This document shows positions 1-7,475 of a stretch of DNA of 38,311 nt, piece after piece. The number at the start of each line of letters is the position of its first letter. Position 1 is the first letter of the stretch. The stretch comes from an uncultured Mollicutes bacterium (GTDB lineage Bacteria > Bacillota_I > Bacilli_A > RFN20 > CAG-826). The notes below the pieces were generated by a model. It saw nothing but the letters and a program-made list of their open reading frames with translations. It made no database searches and was not told where the DNA came from. Made by a program: the position numbers and the translations under genes. The stretch is taken from the NCBI GenBank assembly GCA_900549975.1, contig URQK01000004.1:1-38311 (forward strand), written 5' to 3'.

Positions 1-70
1 AACAAAAAAATTCAAAATGAAATCGCTTCAATTATAAAAAAACTATGCAAGTTCATAATATCTATGATAT

Positions 71-76
71 TATAAT
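71..76 (+). promoter_or_regulatory. possible -10 element upstream of ppdK
   Basis: A TATAAT hexamer lies about 50 nt upstream of the ppdK start and about 35 nt before its ribosome binding site. I see no good -35 hexamer at 16-18 nt and no TG extension, so this is only a candidate. The first 124 bases hold no gene that I can support. Confidence 0.35.
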
Positions 77-124
77 CACGTAGCATTTATCGTCTACATA
101 AACGTAGAAATAGGAGGAAAAACA

Positions 125-2758
125 ATGCAAGACAAAAAATACGTCTATCATTTCAAAGAAGCTCATGGCTTAGGTAAAGAACTTCTTGGTGGTAAGGGTG
201 CCGGCTTAGCAGAAATGACCTACATTGGAGTCCCAATTCCACAAGGATTCACAATTACAACTGAAGCTTGCACACTTTATTATGAAAGCGGCAAAAAACT
301 TCCAGATTTCTTAGTTAAACAAGTCTACGAAGCTATTAAAACCGTTGAAAAAGAAACAGGAAAATCATTTGGTGGAGACAAGAACCCTTTATTAGTTAGT
401 GTTCGTTCTGGTGCACGTGTTAGTATGCCAGGTATGATGGATACTATCTTAAACTTAGGTTTAAACGATAAAACCGTTGAAGTTTTAGCAAAAGAAACAA
501 ATAACGAAAGATTTGCTTACGATAGCTATCGTCGTTTCATCTTAATGTTTACAAACATTGCAAAAGGACATCCTAGAACTGCAATGGATAAAATGCTTGA
601 AGAGTTAAAAGAATCTAAAGGCTATAAACTTGACACAGAAGTTACTGCTGAAGAGTTAAAAGAATTAGTTAAAAAATATAAAGCATATTATAAATCAGTA
701 TTTGGCGAAGAATTCCCAGCTGATCCAAAAGTTCAATTAATCGAAGCTGTTACTGCTGTATTCCGTTCATGGGATAACCCACGTGCTAATGTTTACCGTA
801 TGATGAACTCAATTCCTTATTCTTGGGGAACTGCTGTTAACGTCCAATCAATGGCATTCGGTAACAAAGGCGAAACATCTGGTACAGGTGTTGCATTCTC
901 ACGTGACCCAGCTACTGGTGAAAACAAAGTATCTGCAGAATATTTACCAAACGCTCAAGGTGAAGACGTTGTTGCTGGTATTCGTACACCATTACACATT
1001 GAAGAATTAAATAAACGTATGCCTGAAGTCTATAAAGAATTCATGGAAACAATTAAGAAAATGGAACACCATTATCGCGATATGCAAGATATGGAATTTA
1101 CTGTTGAAGATGGTAAATTATACTTCTTACAAACTCGTAATGGTAAGAGAACTCCTGCTGCAGCTTTAAAGATTGCTTGTGATTTAGTTGATGAAGGCTT
1201 AATCACTGAAGAAGAAGCTGTATTAAGAATCGATCCAGTTTCATTCGATAAATTATTATTACCTGCATTCGATAAAGATGACTTAAAGAAAGCCACTATT
1301 ATCGCTGAAGGTTTAGCTGCTGGTCCAGGTGCTGGTACTGGTAAAATTGCTTTCACCGCTGAAGAAGCTGAAAGAAGACACAATGATGGTGAAAAAGTTA
1401 TCTTAGCTCGTGCTGAAACTTCACCAGAAGATATCGTTGGTATGGTTGCCGCTGAAGGTATTTTAACAATGCGTGGCGGTATGACATCTCACGCTGCAGT
1501 TGTTGCTCGTGGTATGGGTAAATGCTGTGTATGTGGATGTAAAGAAGCTTTAATCGACGAAGAAAAGAGAACTATTACTATTAATGGTAAAGTTTATACA
1601 GATCAAGATGTAATTTCTCTTGATGGTTCAACAGGTAAAGTATACCTTGGAGACATTAAGAAAGTTATGCCAGACTTATCTTCTGGTTACTTCGGACGTT
1701 TAATGAAATGGGTTGACGAAAACCGTACATTAAAAGTTCGTACAAACGCTGATACTCCACGTGATGCAAAACAAGCAAAAGCATTTGGTGCTGAAGGTAT
1801 TGGTTTATGCCGTACAGAACATATGTTCTTTGATAAAGATAGAATCTTCTCTATGAGAAAAATGATTTTGGCAGATACAGTTGAAGAAAGAAAAGCTGCT
1901 TTAGCAGAACTTGAACCAATGCAACAATCTGACTTCGAATCATTATATGAAACAATGGGTGAAATGAATGTTAACGTTCGTTTATTAGATCCACCTCTAC
2001 ACGAATTCTTACCAACAGAAGAAGATAAGATTGAAGAATTAGCAAAAGCAACTAATAGAACAGTTGAACAAGTTAAGGCTCGTATCGAATACTTACATGA
2101 ATTCAACCCAATGATGGGTCACCGTGGTTGCCGTTTAGCAGTTTCTTATCCAGAAATTTGTGAAATGCAAACAAGTGCAATCATTAAGGCTGCTATCGCT
2201 GTTCATAAGAGAACAGGCTTAGACATTAAGCCAGAAATCATGGTACCACTCGTCCTTGAAGTTAAAGAATTAAAATTCGTTAAGAATATTATCACTACTA
2301 CAGCTGATAAATTAATCGCTGAAGCTGGTGTAAATATGCACTACCACGTTGGTACAATGATTGAAATTCCTCGTGCAGCTTTATTAGCTGATGAAATCGC
2401 TCAAGAAGCTGAATTCTTCTCATTTGGTACAAACGACTTAACACAAATGACCTTCGGATTCTCTCGTGATGATGCTGCTAAGTTCTTACCAGATTATTAC
2501 GAACACAAGATTTTCGAAGAAGATCCATTCAAGACACTTGATCAACACGGTGTTGGTAAATTAGTTGATATGGCTGTTAAACTTGGCCGTTCAACAAGAC
2601 CTGAATTACACATCGGTGTTTGTGGTGAAACAGGTGGCGAACCTAACTCAATCGAATTCTACCATAAGGCTGGATTAGATTATGTTTCATGTTCACCATT
2701 CCGTGTACCAGTTGCACGTTTAGCTGCTGCTCAAGCTGCTATTAAGAATAGAAAATAA
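125..2758 (+). CDS. ppdK: pyruvate, phosphate dikinase
   Basis: Interconverts pyruvate + ATP + Pi and phosphoenolpyruvate + AMP + PPi in the cytoplasm; in fermenting anaerobes it often works as a PPi-linked glycolytic step. The length of 877 residues is normal for the family. The N-terminal third is the ATP-grasp nucleotide-binding domain (GGKGAGLAEM at the start, SVRSGARVSMPGMMDT near residue 95). The swivelling phospho-His domain carries GGMTSHAAVVARGMG with catalytic His456. The C-terminal TIM barrel carries GVCGETGGEP with the acid/base Cys833. The start is fixed by AGGAGG at 112-117, seven bases before the ATG. It stands alone on this strand, followed by a clear terminator, and converges on the DUF2188/glmU/ispE group. 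All key residues are present, so the assignment is firm. Confidence 0.98.
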   Translation: MQDKKYVYHFKEAHGLGKELLGGKGAGLAEMTYIGVPIPQGFTITTEACTLYYESGKKLPDFLVKQVYEAIKTVEKETGKSFGGDKNPLLVSVRSGARVSMPGMMDTILNLGLNDKTVEVLAKETNNERFAYDSYRRFILMFTNIAKGHPRTAMDKMLEELKESKGYKLDTEVTAEELKELVKKYKAYYKSVFGEEFPADPKVQLIEAVTAVFRSWDNPRANVYRMMNSIPYSWGTAVNVQSMAFGNKGETSGTGVAFSRDPATGENKVSAEYLPNAQGEDVVAGIRTPLHIEELNKRMPEVYKEFMETIKKMEHHYRDMQDMEFTVEDGKLYFLQTRNGKRTPAAALKIACDLVDEGLITEEEAVLRIDPVSFDKLLLPAFDKDDLKKATIIAEGLAAGPGAGTGKIAFTAEEAERRHNDGEKVILARAETSPEDIVGMVAAEGILTMRGGMTSHAAVVARGMGKCCVCGCKEALIDEEKRTITINGKVYTDQDVISLDGSTGKVYLGDIKKVMPDLSSGYFGRLMKWVDENRTLKVRTNADTPRDAKQAKAFGAEGIGLCRTEHMFFDKDRIFSMRKMILADTVEERKAALAELEPMQQSDFESLYETMGEMNVNVRLLDPPLHEFLPTEEDKIEELAKATNRTVEQVKARIEYLHEFNPMMGHRGCRLAVSYPEICEMQTSAIIKAAIAVHKRTGLDIKPEIMVPLVLEVKELKFVKNIITTTADKLIAEAGVNMHYHVGTMIEIPRAALLADEIAQEAEFFSFGTNDLTQMTFGFSRDDAAKFLPDYYEHKIFEEDPFKTLDQHGVGKLVDMAVKLGRSTRPELHIGVCGETGGEPNSIEFYHKAGLDYVSCSPFRVPVARLAAAQAAIKNRK

Positions 2759-2780
2759 TCTATTAAATTAATAAAAAATT

Positions 2781-2816
2781 GTGGATGTTACTCTTATGGT
2801 AATATCCACTTTTTTT
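2781..2816 (+). terminator. Rho-independent terminator of ppdK
   Basis: An 11-bp stem (GTGGATGTTAC paired with GTAATATCCAC, one G-T wobble) with a 7-nt loop is followed by seven T residues. It begins 22 nt after the ppdK stop. Confidence 0.9.
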
Positions 2817-2852
2817 ATAAACTAATTATTAAGTTTTTTTTAGATTTTTTGC

Positions 2853-2879
2853 AAAAAAAAATTAGCAATTACTTGCTAA
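2853..2879 (-). terminator. terminator of the DUF2188 gene
   Basis: On the minus strand TTAGCAA pairs with TTGCTAA around the 4-nt loop GTAA, followed by nine T residues. The loop contains the TAA that ends the restored frame of the DUF2188 gene. The frame as read stops 33 nt earlier. It faces the ppdK terminator. Confidence 0.75.
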
Positions 2880-2911
2880 CTTTCTTTTTTGTTTCTTTTT
2901 TCTCAACTTTT

Positions 2912-3250
2912 TTAGTTGCAACTGGTTTTGCCTCTTCCTTTTTTGGGGCTGGAGCAACTTTCTTTACTGTTTTTTTTTGTTTCTTTTGGTTCAACCTTTT
3001 TTTCTTTTACTTCTTCAACTTCAGGTTCTTCCTCTTTAGCAGGCTTTTTTTGTTGATAATTTTGTTTTCTAATTTTACCATCTTTTTTATGAATAGTAAT
3101 AGATCCATCTTGGTTTTCCGCTAACGCTTCAGCATAATCAATTGCTTCTTTTTGAGTGTTAAACAATTTAATAACTTTTGCTCCTTTGGCTAACTTTACT
3201 TGCCAAACTCCATCATCTTTACGATGAGTAATAACATATCTTTTTGCCAT
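2912..3250 (-). CDS. DUF2188 family protein with Lys-rich tail, frameshifted at a poly-A run
   Basis: Residues 1-60 match the small DUF2188 domain: YVITHRKDDGVWQVK, then FNTQKEAIDYAEALA, then ITIHKKDGKI. The family has no settled biochemical role. A charged Lys/Glu/Pro-rich tail follows. The start is fixed by AGGAGG at 3259-3264. As the sequence stands, the protein is 112 residues and ends in the unlikely string KESCSSPKKGRGKTSCN. Removing one A from the nine-base run at 2970-2978 (minus-strand A9) restores a long Lys-rich tail (KKVAPAPKKEEAKPVATKK...) ending at 2869, inside the terminator loop, for a 126-residue product. The intact gene is therefore probably 2869-3250. It is last in the ispE-glmU group; an AT-rich TATAAT on the minus strand (3271-3276) could be its own -10, but has no convincing -35. 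The domain call is good; the function is unknown. Confidence 0.8.
   Translation of the reverse strand: MAKRYVITHRKDDGVWQVKLAKGAKVIKLFNTQKEAIDYAEALAENQDGSITIHKKDGKIRKQNYQQKKPAKEEEPEVEEVKEKKVEPKETKKNSKESCSSPKKGRGKTSCN
2970..2978 (-). other. homopolymer frameshift site (A9 on the coding strand)
   Basis: Nine T residues on the plus strand give A9 in the coding strand of the DUF2188 gene. Eight would keep the Lys/Ala/Pro-rich tail in frame up to a stop in the terminator loop. Possible causes are an assembly or sequencing indel, a real phase-variable tract, or transcriptional slippage that rescues the frame. Confidence 0.7.
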
Positions 3251-3305
3251 TAATGTATCCTCCTACTTGTATTATATAAAATTTTTTAACAATATTTAAA
3301 CATTT

Positions 3306-4316
3306 TTATTTAATATTTTCAAAAGGACCGACAATTTCAGCGTCTTTTATTTCTTTGTTTTCTATAAAAGACGACTTTATAATACATTTATTGCCTATTT
3401 TAGCATTTTTTATAACACTATTAGGACCAATCACTGAACTATGACCAACAATTGTATTTCCATAAATATGTGTATTAGGATAAATAATAGTATCTTGCCC
3501 TACTTTCACATCTTGTCCAATATAAGTAGATTTTGGATCAATAATTGTTACTCCGCTTAGCATTAATTCTTTATTAATTCTTGCTTGAATTACAGAGCCA
3601 GCCTCTGATAATTGAACACGATTATTTACTCCCATCATTTCATTTGGATTTGATAAGATAGATGCTCCTACTTTTAAGCCTTCTTTTCTAAACATATATA
3701 ATAAATCAGTTAAATAAAATTCACCTTGTTTATTATTTGTTTTTAAATTATGAAGATGTTTAAATAATTCAACATTATCAAACACATACATTCCAGCATT
3801 AACTTCTTTAACTTTATCCATTACATCATCACAATCTGCTTGTTCCACAATTGCTTCAACTTGGCTTCCATCTTCGTTTCGTTTAATACGTCCATAACCT
3901 TTTGGATTATCAACAATAGCGGTTAAAAGTGTTAACGAATTCTTGTCATTAATATGTTTATTTAACAAAGCTTCAAAAGTTTCTTTTGTTACTACTGGTG
4001 TATCACCACAGCATACTAAAGTATATCCTTCTTTACCTTCAAGAATAGGAGCGGCTTGCATAACAGCATGTCCTGTTCCTTTTTGCTCATGTTGCCAAAC
4101 GATTTCGGAACTATCTTTTACTAAAGATTTAGTTACTTCTCCGCCAAATCCAACAACTGTAATAATTTTTTCAAAATTTAATGGTTTTAATGCATCAAGT
4201 ACATATCTAACTAAAGGTTTTTCTAAAATTTCGTAACTAACTTTAGATTTTGATTCATCTAAGGAACGCATTCTTGTTCCTTTTCCTGCTGCTAAAATGA
4301 CTGCGTAATTTTTCAT
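3306..4316 (-). CDS. glmU: GlmU-like UDP-N-acetylglucosamine pyrophosphorylase lacking the acetyltransferase domain
   Basis: The N-terminal Rossmann-like uridylyltransferase domain has the signature LAAGKGTRM at 8-16, QKGTGHA at 78-84 and the metal-binding Asp105 in CCGDTP. It should make UDP-GlcNAc from GlcNAc-1-P and UTP for envelope glycans. A left-handed beta-helix begins near residue 255 (hexapeptide repeats such as IGQDVKVGQDTIIYP) but the protein stops at residue 336, at VGPFENIK. Family members are about 450-460 residues, and the catalytic Arg/Lys/His of glucosamine-1-phosphate acetylation lie beyond this point. The next gene starts only 55 nt downstream, and nothing in that gap resembles the missing part. 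It follows ispE with a 13-nt gap, as one operon. Uridylyltransferase activity is well supported; acetyltransferase activity is not expected. A nucleotidyltransferase for another sugar is the alternative. Confidence 0.88.
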   Translation of the reverse strand: MKNYAVILAAGKGTRMRSLDESKSKVSYEILEKPLVRYVLDALKPLNFEKIITVVGFGGEVTKSLVKDSSEIVWQHEQKGTGHAVMQAAPILEGKEGYTLVCCGDTPVVTKETFEALLNKHINDKNSLTLLTAIVDNPKGYGRIKRNEDGSQVEAIVEQADCDDVMDKVKEVNAGMYVFDNVELFKHLHNLKTNNKQGEFYLTDLLYMFRKEGLKVGASILSNPNEMMGVNNRVQLSEAGSVIQARINKELMLSGVTIIDPKSTYIGQDVKVGQDTIIYPNTHIYGNTIVGHSSVIGPNSVIKNAKIGNKCIIKSSFIENKEIKDAEIVGPFENIK

Positions 4317-4329
4317 TTTGTTATACCTC

Positions 4330-5181
4330 TTACTTTAATATTTTAGTTATAAATACATTATAACCTTTTTTCTCTAAATTTTTAGCCTCTTTTTCAATCA
4401 TATGTTTATTTTCAGATAAGGCAAAGACTGCTGATCCAGATCCAGACATTAAAACTATTTCAAATCCGTGTGCTTTTAATTCATCTTTAACATTTTGAAT
4501 TTCTGGAAGAAGTGTAATTGATGCTTTTTCTAAATCATTTCCAAAACAATTTGGTATTTCTTCTGTTTTTCCTTGCTTTAATACTTGAACCAGTTTATCA
4601 ACCTTAGGATTAGAAGAAGAACCAACTTCATCATATTTTACATAAACTTCTTTAGTAGAAAGTCCTCTTTTTGGCTTAATTAATAAGACAAAATATTCTT
4701 TTTGAACAATGATAGGTGTAAGTTTTTCGCCAATTCCTTCTGATCTACTAGGAGTATTAAATAAACAAAAAGGAACATCTGCCCCAATTGATTTAGCAAC
4801 TTCCAATTCATCTTGAACACTTATTTTTAATTTTAATAAATCTTTAATCGCGCGAATTACCGCGGCAGCATTTGCAGATCCTCCGCCTAATCCTGCACCA
4901 ATAGGGATATTTTTATGAATATGTATTCTAAATGATTTATTTATATTAAATTTTTCTTTCATTTTACGGACAGCAATACTACATAAATTATATTCTCCAG
5001 TTTCCAAAGAAAAATCGTCACATGTTACATATGTTTCATATATATCTGGTAATAAAGAAATATCTATTGAATCATGTAATTCAAGAGGTAACATTACCAT
5101 ATCCAACTCATGATATCCATCTTTTGTTTTGCCTTTAACTTTTAAGGCTAAATTTATTTTTGCATAAGCTTTTACAATCAT
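4330..5181 (-). CDS. ispE: 4-diphosphocytidyl-2-C-methyl-D-erythritol kinase
   Basis: A GHMP-family kinase that phosphorylates CDP-methylerythritol at the 2-hydroxyl in the MEP isoprenoid pathway. The ATP-binding glycine-rich motif PIGAGLGGGSANAAA sits at 93-107, the N-terminal KAYAKINLAL contains the conserved Lys8, and Asp135 lies in SIGADVPF. GSGSAVFAL near the C-terminus is the third GHMP motif. At 283 residues the length is typical. The start has a GAGGA site a few bases upstream. It heads the ispE-glmU-DUF2188 group and lies just after the terminator of the upstream membrane-protein gene, so it needs its own promoter (candidate at 5218-5226). Its presence implies isoprenoid synthesis by the MEP route. 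The ispE-glmU neighbourhood also occurs in Bacillus, where other genes lie between them. Confidence 0.96.
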   Translation of the reverse strand: MIVKAYAKINLALKVKGKTKDGYHELDMVMLPLELHDSIDISLLPDIYETYVTCDDFSLETGEYNLCSIAVRKMKEKFNINKSFRIHIHKNIPIGAGLGGGSANAAAVIRAIKDLLKLKISVQDELEVAKSIGADVPFCLFNTPSRSEGIGEKLTPIIVQKEYFVLLIKPKRGLSTKEVYVKYDEVGSSSNPKVDKLVQVLKQGKTEEIPNCFGNDLEKASITLLPEIQNVKDELKAHGFEIVLMSGSGSAVFALSENKHMIEKEAKNLEKKGYNVFITKILK

Positions 5182-5217
5182 ATTAATTTCCTCGATTATA
5201 TTTTAGTTAGCGATAAG

Positions 5218-5226
5218 ATTGTAACA
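5218..5226 (-). promoter_or_regulatory. candidate promoter of ispE (extended -10)
   Basis: On the minus strand TGTTACAAT (a TGn extension plus TACAAT) lies about 40 nt upstream of the ispE start and downstream of the terminator at 5275-5304. The same ATATGTTACAAT string precedes the next gene upstream. No clear -35 element is visible. Confidence 0.5.
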
Positions 5227-5274
5227 TATTTATAAATATATATAAATGTGTTTTCATTACATTTTTTCTTTTAT

Positions 5275-5304
5275 AAAAAAAGAGCCCCTAAAAAGGGGCT
5301 TTTT
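5275..5304. terminator. bidirectional-looking terminator between the membrane-protein gene and ispE
   Basis: A perfect 7-bp stem AGCCCCT/AGGGGCT with an AAAA loop is flanked by seven A residues on the left and a run of T residues on the right. On the minus strand it lies 14 nt past the stop of the gene at 5315-5788 and ends in T7, so that gene is its likely user. Confidence 0.88.
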
Positions 5305-5314
5305 CAACTACAAT

Positions 5315-5788
5315 TTATTGGTTAATTTCATCATTTCTCACATAATTAGTTTCTGTATATTCTATTGGTCCCATTGGTTGAGAATCTTTTAAACATAAAA
5401 CCACAATGGAAAACGCAACAGGAACAGCAAATAACAATGCAACGAAAATACTTGAAGATAAACTGAATAACGTTGCAATAGCGTTAAGGACAAGAATAGT
5501 AATAAATAATCCTTTTGATCTTTCTTGTCTTATAGTTTTTACTTCAGCAAAAATAGAAACAACAATAATAGCAATTAAATAAGCAATAGCCATAATCATA
5601 ACAACTTTAGTTGTTCTTTTTAAAATTTCTAGTTCTTCTGCAGACAACTGAGATCCAACTTGTTCTTTAATAATTTCAAATGCTCTATCAAAAGCAGCAA
5701 ATGAAATCAAAAATATAAATGTAAAAATAGAACTAAGCACAATTGAAATTATCGCCGCTGCTTCTTGAAATTTCTTCTTTTTGTTCAT
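5315..5788 (-). CDS. small multi-pass membrane protein, function unknown
   Basis: This 157-residue protein is mostly hydrophobic, with about four predicted transmembrane segments: near residues 10-32, 60-83, 94-112 and 113-131. A charged loop lies between the first two (QLSAEELEILKRTT) and a polar C-terminal tail contains PIEYTETNYVRND. The arrangement resembles small Bacillota membrane proteins of the DUF4064 kind, but I cannot assign it to a family with confidence. The start has a GGAGG site. It is transcribed alone: its own extended -10 lies at 5814-5822 and a strong terminator follows. It sits between yabG and ispE, where Bacillus has veg and sspF, but it resembles neither. Confidence 0.75.
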   Translation of the reverse strand: MNKKKKFQEAAAIISIVLSSIFTFIFLISFAAFDRAFEIIKEQVGSQLSAEELEILKRTTKVVMIMAIAYLIAIIVVSIFAEVKTIRQERSKGLFITILVLNAIATLFSLSSSIFVALLFAVPVAFSIVVLCLKDSQPMGPIEYTETNYVRNDEINQ

Positions 5789-5813
5789 TTTATTTTCCTC
5801 CGTTCTTAAACAA

Positions 5814-5822
5814 ATTGTAACA
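5814..5822 (-). promoter_or_regulatory. candidate promoter (extended -10) of the membrane-protein gene
   Basis: On the minus strand TGTTACAAT lies about 26 nt upstream of the start of the gene at 5315-5788 and just before its GGAGG site. It is the same motif as in front of ispE. The -35 region is weak. Confidence 0.5.
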
Positions 5823-5836
5823 TATTTTCTATTAAA

Positions 5837-6577
5837 TTAATATAGTTTTCTTGCAACTCCTCGAGTATCAATTCCTGTCATTCCTGCGGTTTTGCCGCTT
5901 GTTTGATTTACTGCTCCTAAAACATCCACCAATTCATTAACAGAAGTAGTGGCAATCATAATAGCTATAATTGCAGGATCTAGTGCCGCTATATTGATAC
6001 TAGCTGGTGAAGAAGCAAAATTTGCATATTCAATTAATGATTTAAAGTTCGATTGACATCCACCAACAACAATTGGCATTGAATCTTTATCTTGTTGAAA
6101 AGCTCGAGCATTTTTAATTGTCTCTAGAAAGAATTTAGAATTCATATATTCATTAGCAAAAGGGCTCTTTGATAAAGCGTCATGCCCTGTTATAACTAAA
6201 ACATCTGGTTTATGTTTTATTAATAAATCACTGATTGAAAAAGGCATATTATTTTCAGAAATATAATATCCAATCGCAGGTACCTTATATTGCGCATATA
6301 GTTCCATACATTTCTTTAAAAAATTTGAATCACCATCTAAATGTAATATTTTTCCAAAAAGTGTATTATTACTAAAATTAGGTAATTTTAAGTTTAAATT
6401 GTTATTTAAATCATTACGTTTTTCACTTAGTTTTAAGTCTATTAATGGTGCATCAGCATTTAATCTTGTACATTTCCCCTTTAAAAAAGCTATATTATCT
6501 TTAATTTTATAAATTACAAATTCACAATCACTATTATGAGATAATCTAGTCACTACATCTCCAACTTTAAAATTCAT
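5837..6577 (-). CDS. yabG: YabG-like sporulation-associated protease
   Basis: YabG (peptidase family U57) trims coat and cortex-related proteins during sporulation in Bacillus and Clostridioides. This 246-residue protein keeps the family pattern: an N-terminal MNFKVGDVVTR segment, ILHLDGD, PDVLVITGHD with His132, the NSKFF/NARA region, VVGGCQSNF with Cys174, YANFASSP, then IAALDPA. The conserved His and the Cys (the Cys is catalytic in the clostridial enzyme) are both present. I start it at the ATG at 6577, which has AAGAGG at good spacing and matches family N-termini; a TTG start 11 codons upstream is less likely. It is somewhat shorter than Bacillus YabG (about 290). Position after rnmV and ksgA matches Bacillus order. 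Family identity is strong; whether the host makes spores cannot be told from this window. Confidence 0.88.
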   Translation of the reverse strand: MNFKVGDVVTRLSHNSDCEFVIYKIKDNIAFLKGKCTRLNADAPLIDLKLSEKRNDLNNNLNLKLPNFSNNTLFGKILHLDGDSNFLKKCMELYAQYKVPAIGYYISENNMPFSISDLLIKHKPDVLVITGHDALSKSPFANEYMNSKFFLETIKNARAFQQDKDSMPIVVGGCQSNFKSLIEYANFASSPASINIAALDPAIIAIMIATTSVNELVDVLGAVNQTSGKTAGMTGIDTRGVARKLY

Positions 6578-6592
6578 TATTTTGTTCCTCTT

Positions 6593-6620
6593 TCTATATA
6601 AATTATTCAAAAAGCATCAA
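6593..6620 (-). promoter_or_regulatory. candidate promoter of yabG
   Basis: On the minus strand TTGATG (plus 6615-6620) and TATAGA (plus 6593-6598) are separated by 16 nt, between the ksgA terminator and the yabG ribosome binding site. The transcription start would lie very close to that site. Confidence 0.4.
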
Positions 6621-6627
6621 AATAATG

Positions 6628-6656
6628 AAAAAGAATGCTATTTATTTAGCATTCTT
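6628..6656 (-). terminator. terminator overlapping the end of ksgA
   Basis: A perfect 10-bp stem AAGAATGCTA/TAGCATTCTT with a 6-nt loop, followed on the minus strand by a short T tract. The TAA of ksgA lies in the loop, so the last codons of the gene are also the terminator stem. Confidence 0.75.
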
Positions 6657-7475
6657 AGCAATTTCATTAGTTAAATTAATATAAAATTTTAAATCTAATT
6701 GTTCTGGCCTTTTAGTTTCTAGGCAATTTAAGTTGTTCAATATGTCTAATGCTTTATTTTTATCATTTAAATATGCAGTTAAATTATTTAATATTGTTTT
6801 TCTACGCATTTTAAACATTGCTTTAGTAACTTGGAAAAACAATTTCTCATTTTCATAAGTTCGATCATTAGTTACATTAATTTGAAATACTAAAGAGTCA
6901 ACATGTGGCTCAGGAATATAAGAATGTCTTGATACTTTTTGAATCAATTTACTACCGCCTAAATATTCAATAAAAATAGAAATAGGCGAATATTCTTTCG
7001 TATTAATCGGAGAAATCAATCGGAAATATGCTTCTTTTTGTACCATAAGAGTCATTTGTTTAACATTTTTGCATTTAATTAATTTTTCCACAATTTCTGT
7101 TGTGACATAATATGGTAAGTTTCCTAGCACAATTATGTCTTTTTCATATTTGTTCAAATTAATATTTAAAAAATCTTTATTAATTATTTCAATACTTTCA
7201 TCATTAATTTGGTGTGTTAAGTGATCTACCATAACTGGATCAATTTCCACTAAAATTTTTTGACCTTTTTTATTTAGCAAATGATAGGTTAAAGCACCTA
7301 ATCCTGGGCCAATTTCTAATAATATTTTATCTTCTCCATCATTAATTTTATCAACAATACTATTAGCTAATTCATCATCAATTAAAAAATTTTGTCCGTA
7401 TTTTTTTAATGCTTTTACATCATAAATATCTAAATGTTTACATACGTATTCTTTATTTGCTACTGGTCCATTCAT
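6642..7475 (-). CDS. rsmA/ksgA: 16S rRNA (adenine1518-N6/adenine1519-N6)-dimethyltransferase
   Basis: Dimethylates two adjacent adenines in the 3' terminal loop of 16S rRNA with SAM, a late step in 30S assembly; loss gives kasugamycin resistance in other bacteria. Visible motifs are KKYGQNFL (24-31), the SAM-binding EIGPGLGALT (54-63), VEIDP (76-80) and the catalytic NLPYY (119-123). The C-terminal PHVDSLVF and KMRRKTILNNL are also typical. At 277 residues it is the usual size. Its ATG overlaps the rnmV stop as ATGA, with AAGGTGA as the binding site, so the two genes are translationally coupled. The pairing rnmV-ksgA is conserved in Bacillota. The unit ends in the terminator embedded in its last codons. 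Confidence 0.97.
   Translation of the reverse strand: MNGPVANKEYVCKHLDIYDVKALKKYGQNFLIDDELANSIVDKINDGEDKILLEIGPGLGALTYHLLNKKGQKILVEIDPVMVDHLTHQINDESIEIINKDFLNINLNKYEKDIIVLGNLPYYVTTEIVEKLIKCKNVKQMTLMVQKEAYFRLISPINTKEYSPISIFIEYLGGSKLIQKVSRHSYIPEPHVDSLVFQINVTNDRTYENEKLFFQVTKAMFKMRRKTILNNLTAYLNDKNKALDILNNLNCLETKRPEQLDLKFYINLTNEIAKNAK

Noticed and set aside
1..124. A small gene or RNA at the left edge
   Set aside because: Only AT-rich sequence with a possible -10 and the ppdK binding site; no frame or stable fold that I can support.
2849..3124. Plus-strand frame rich in Phe opposite the DUF2188 gene
   Set aside because: It is the antisense of Lys/Glu-rich codons (TTT/TTC) and runs through a terminator. 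The minus-strand gene has a ribosome binding site and a known domain.
6578..6610. Longer yabG start at a TTG codon
   Set aside because: The ATG at 6577 has a well-spaced AAGAGG and matches family N-termini; the TTG extension has neither.
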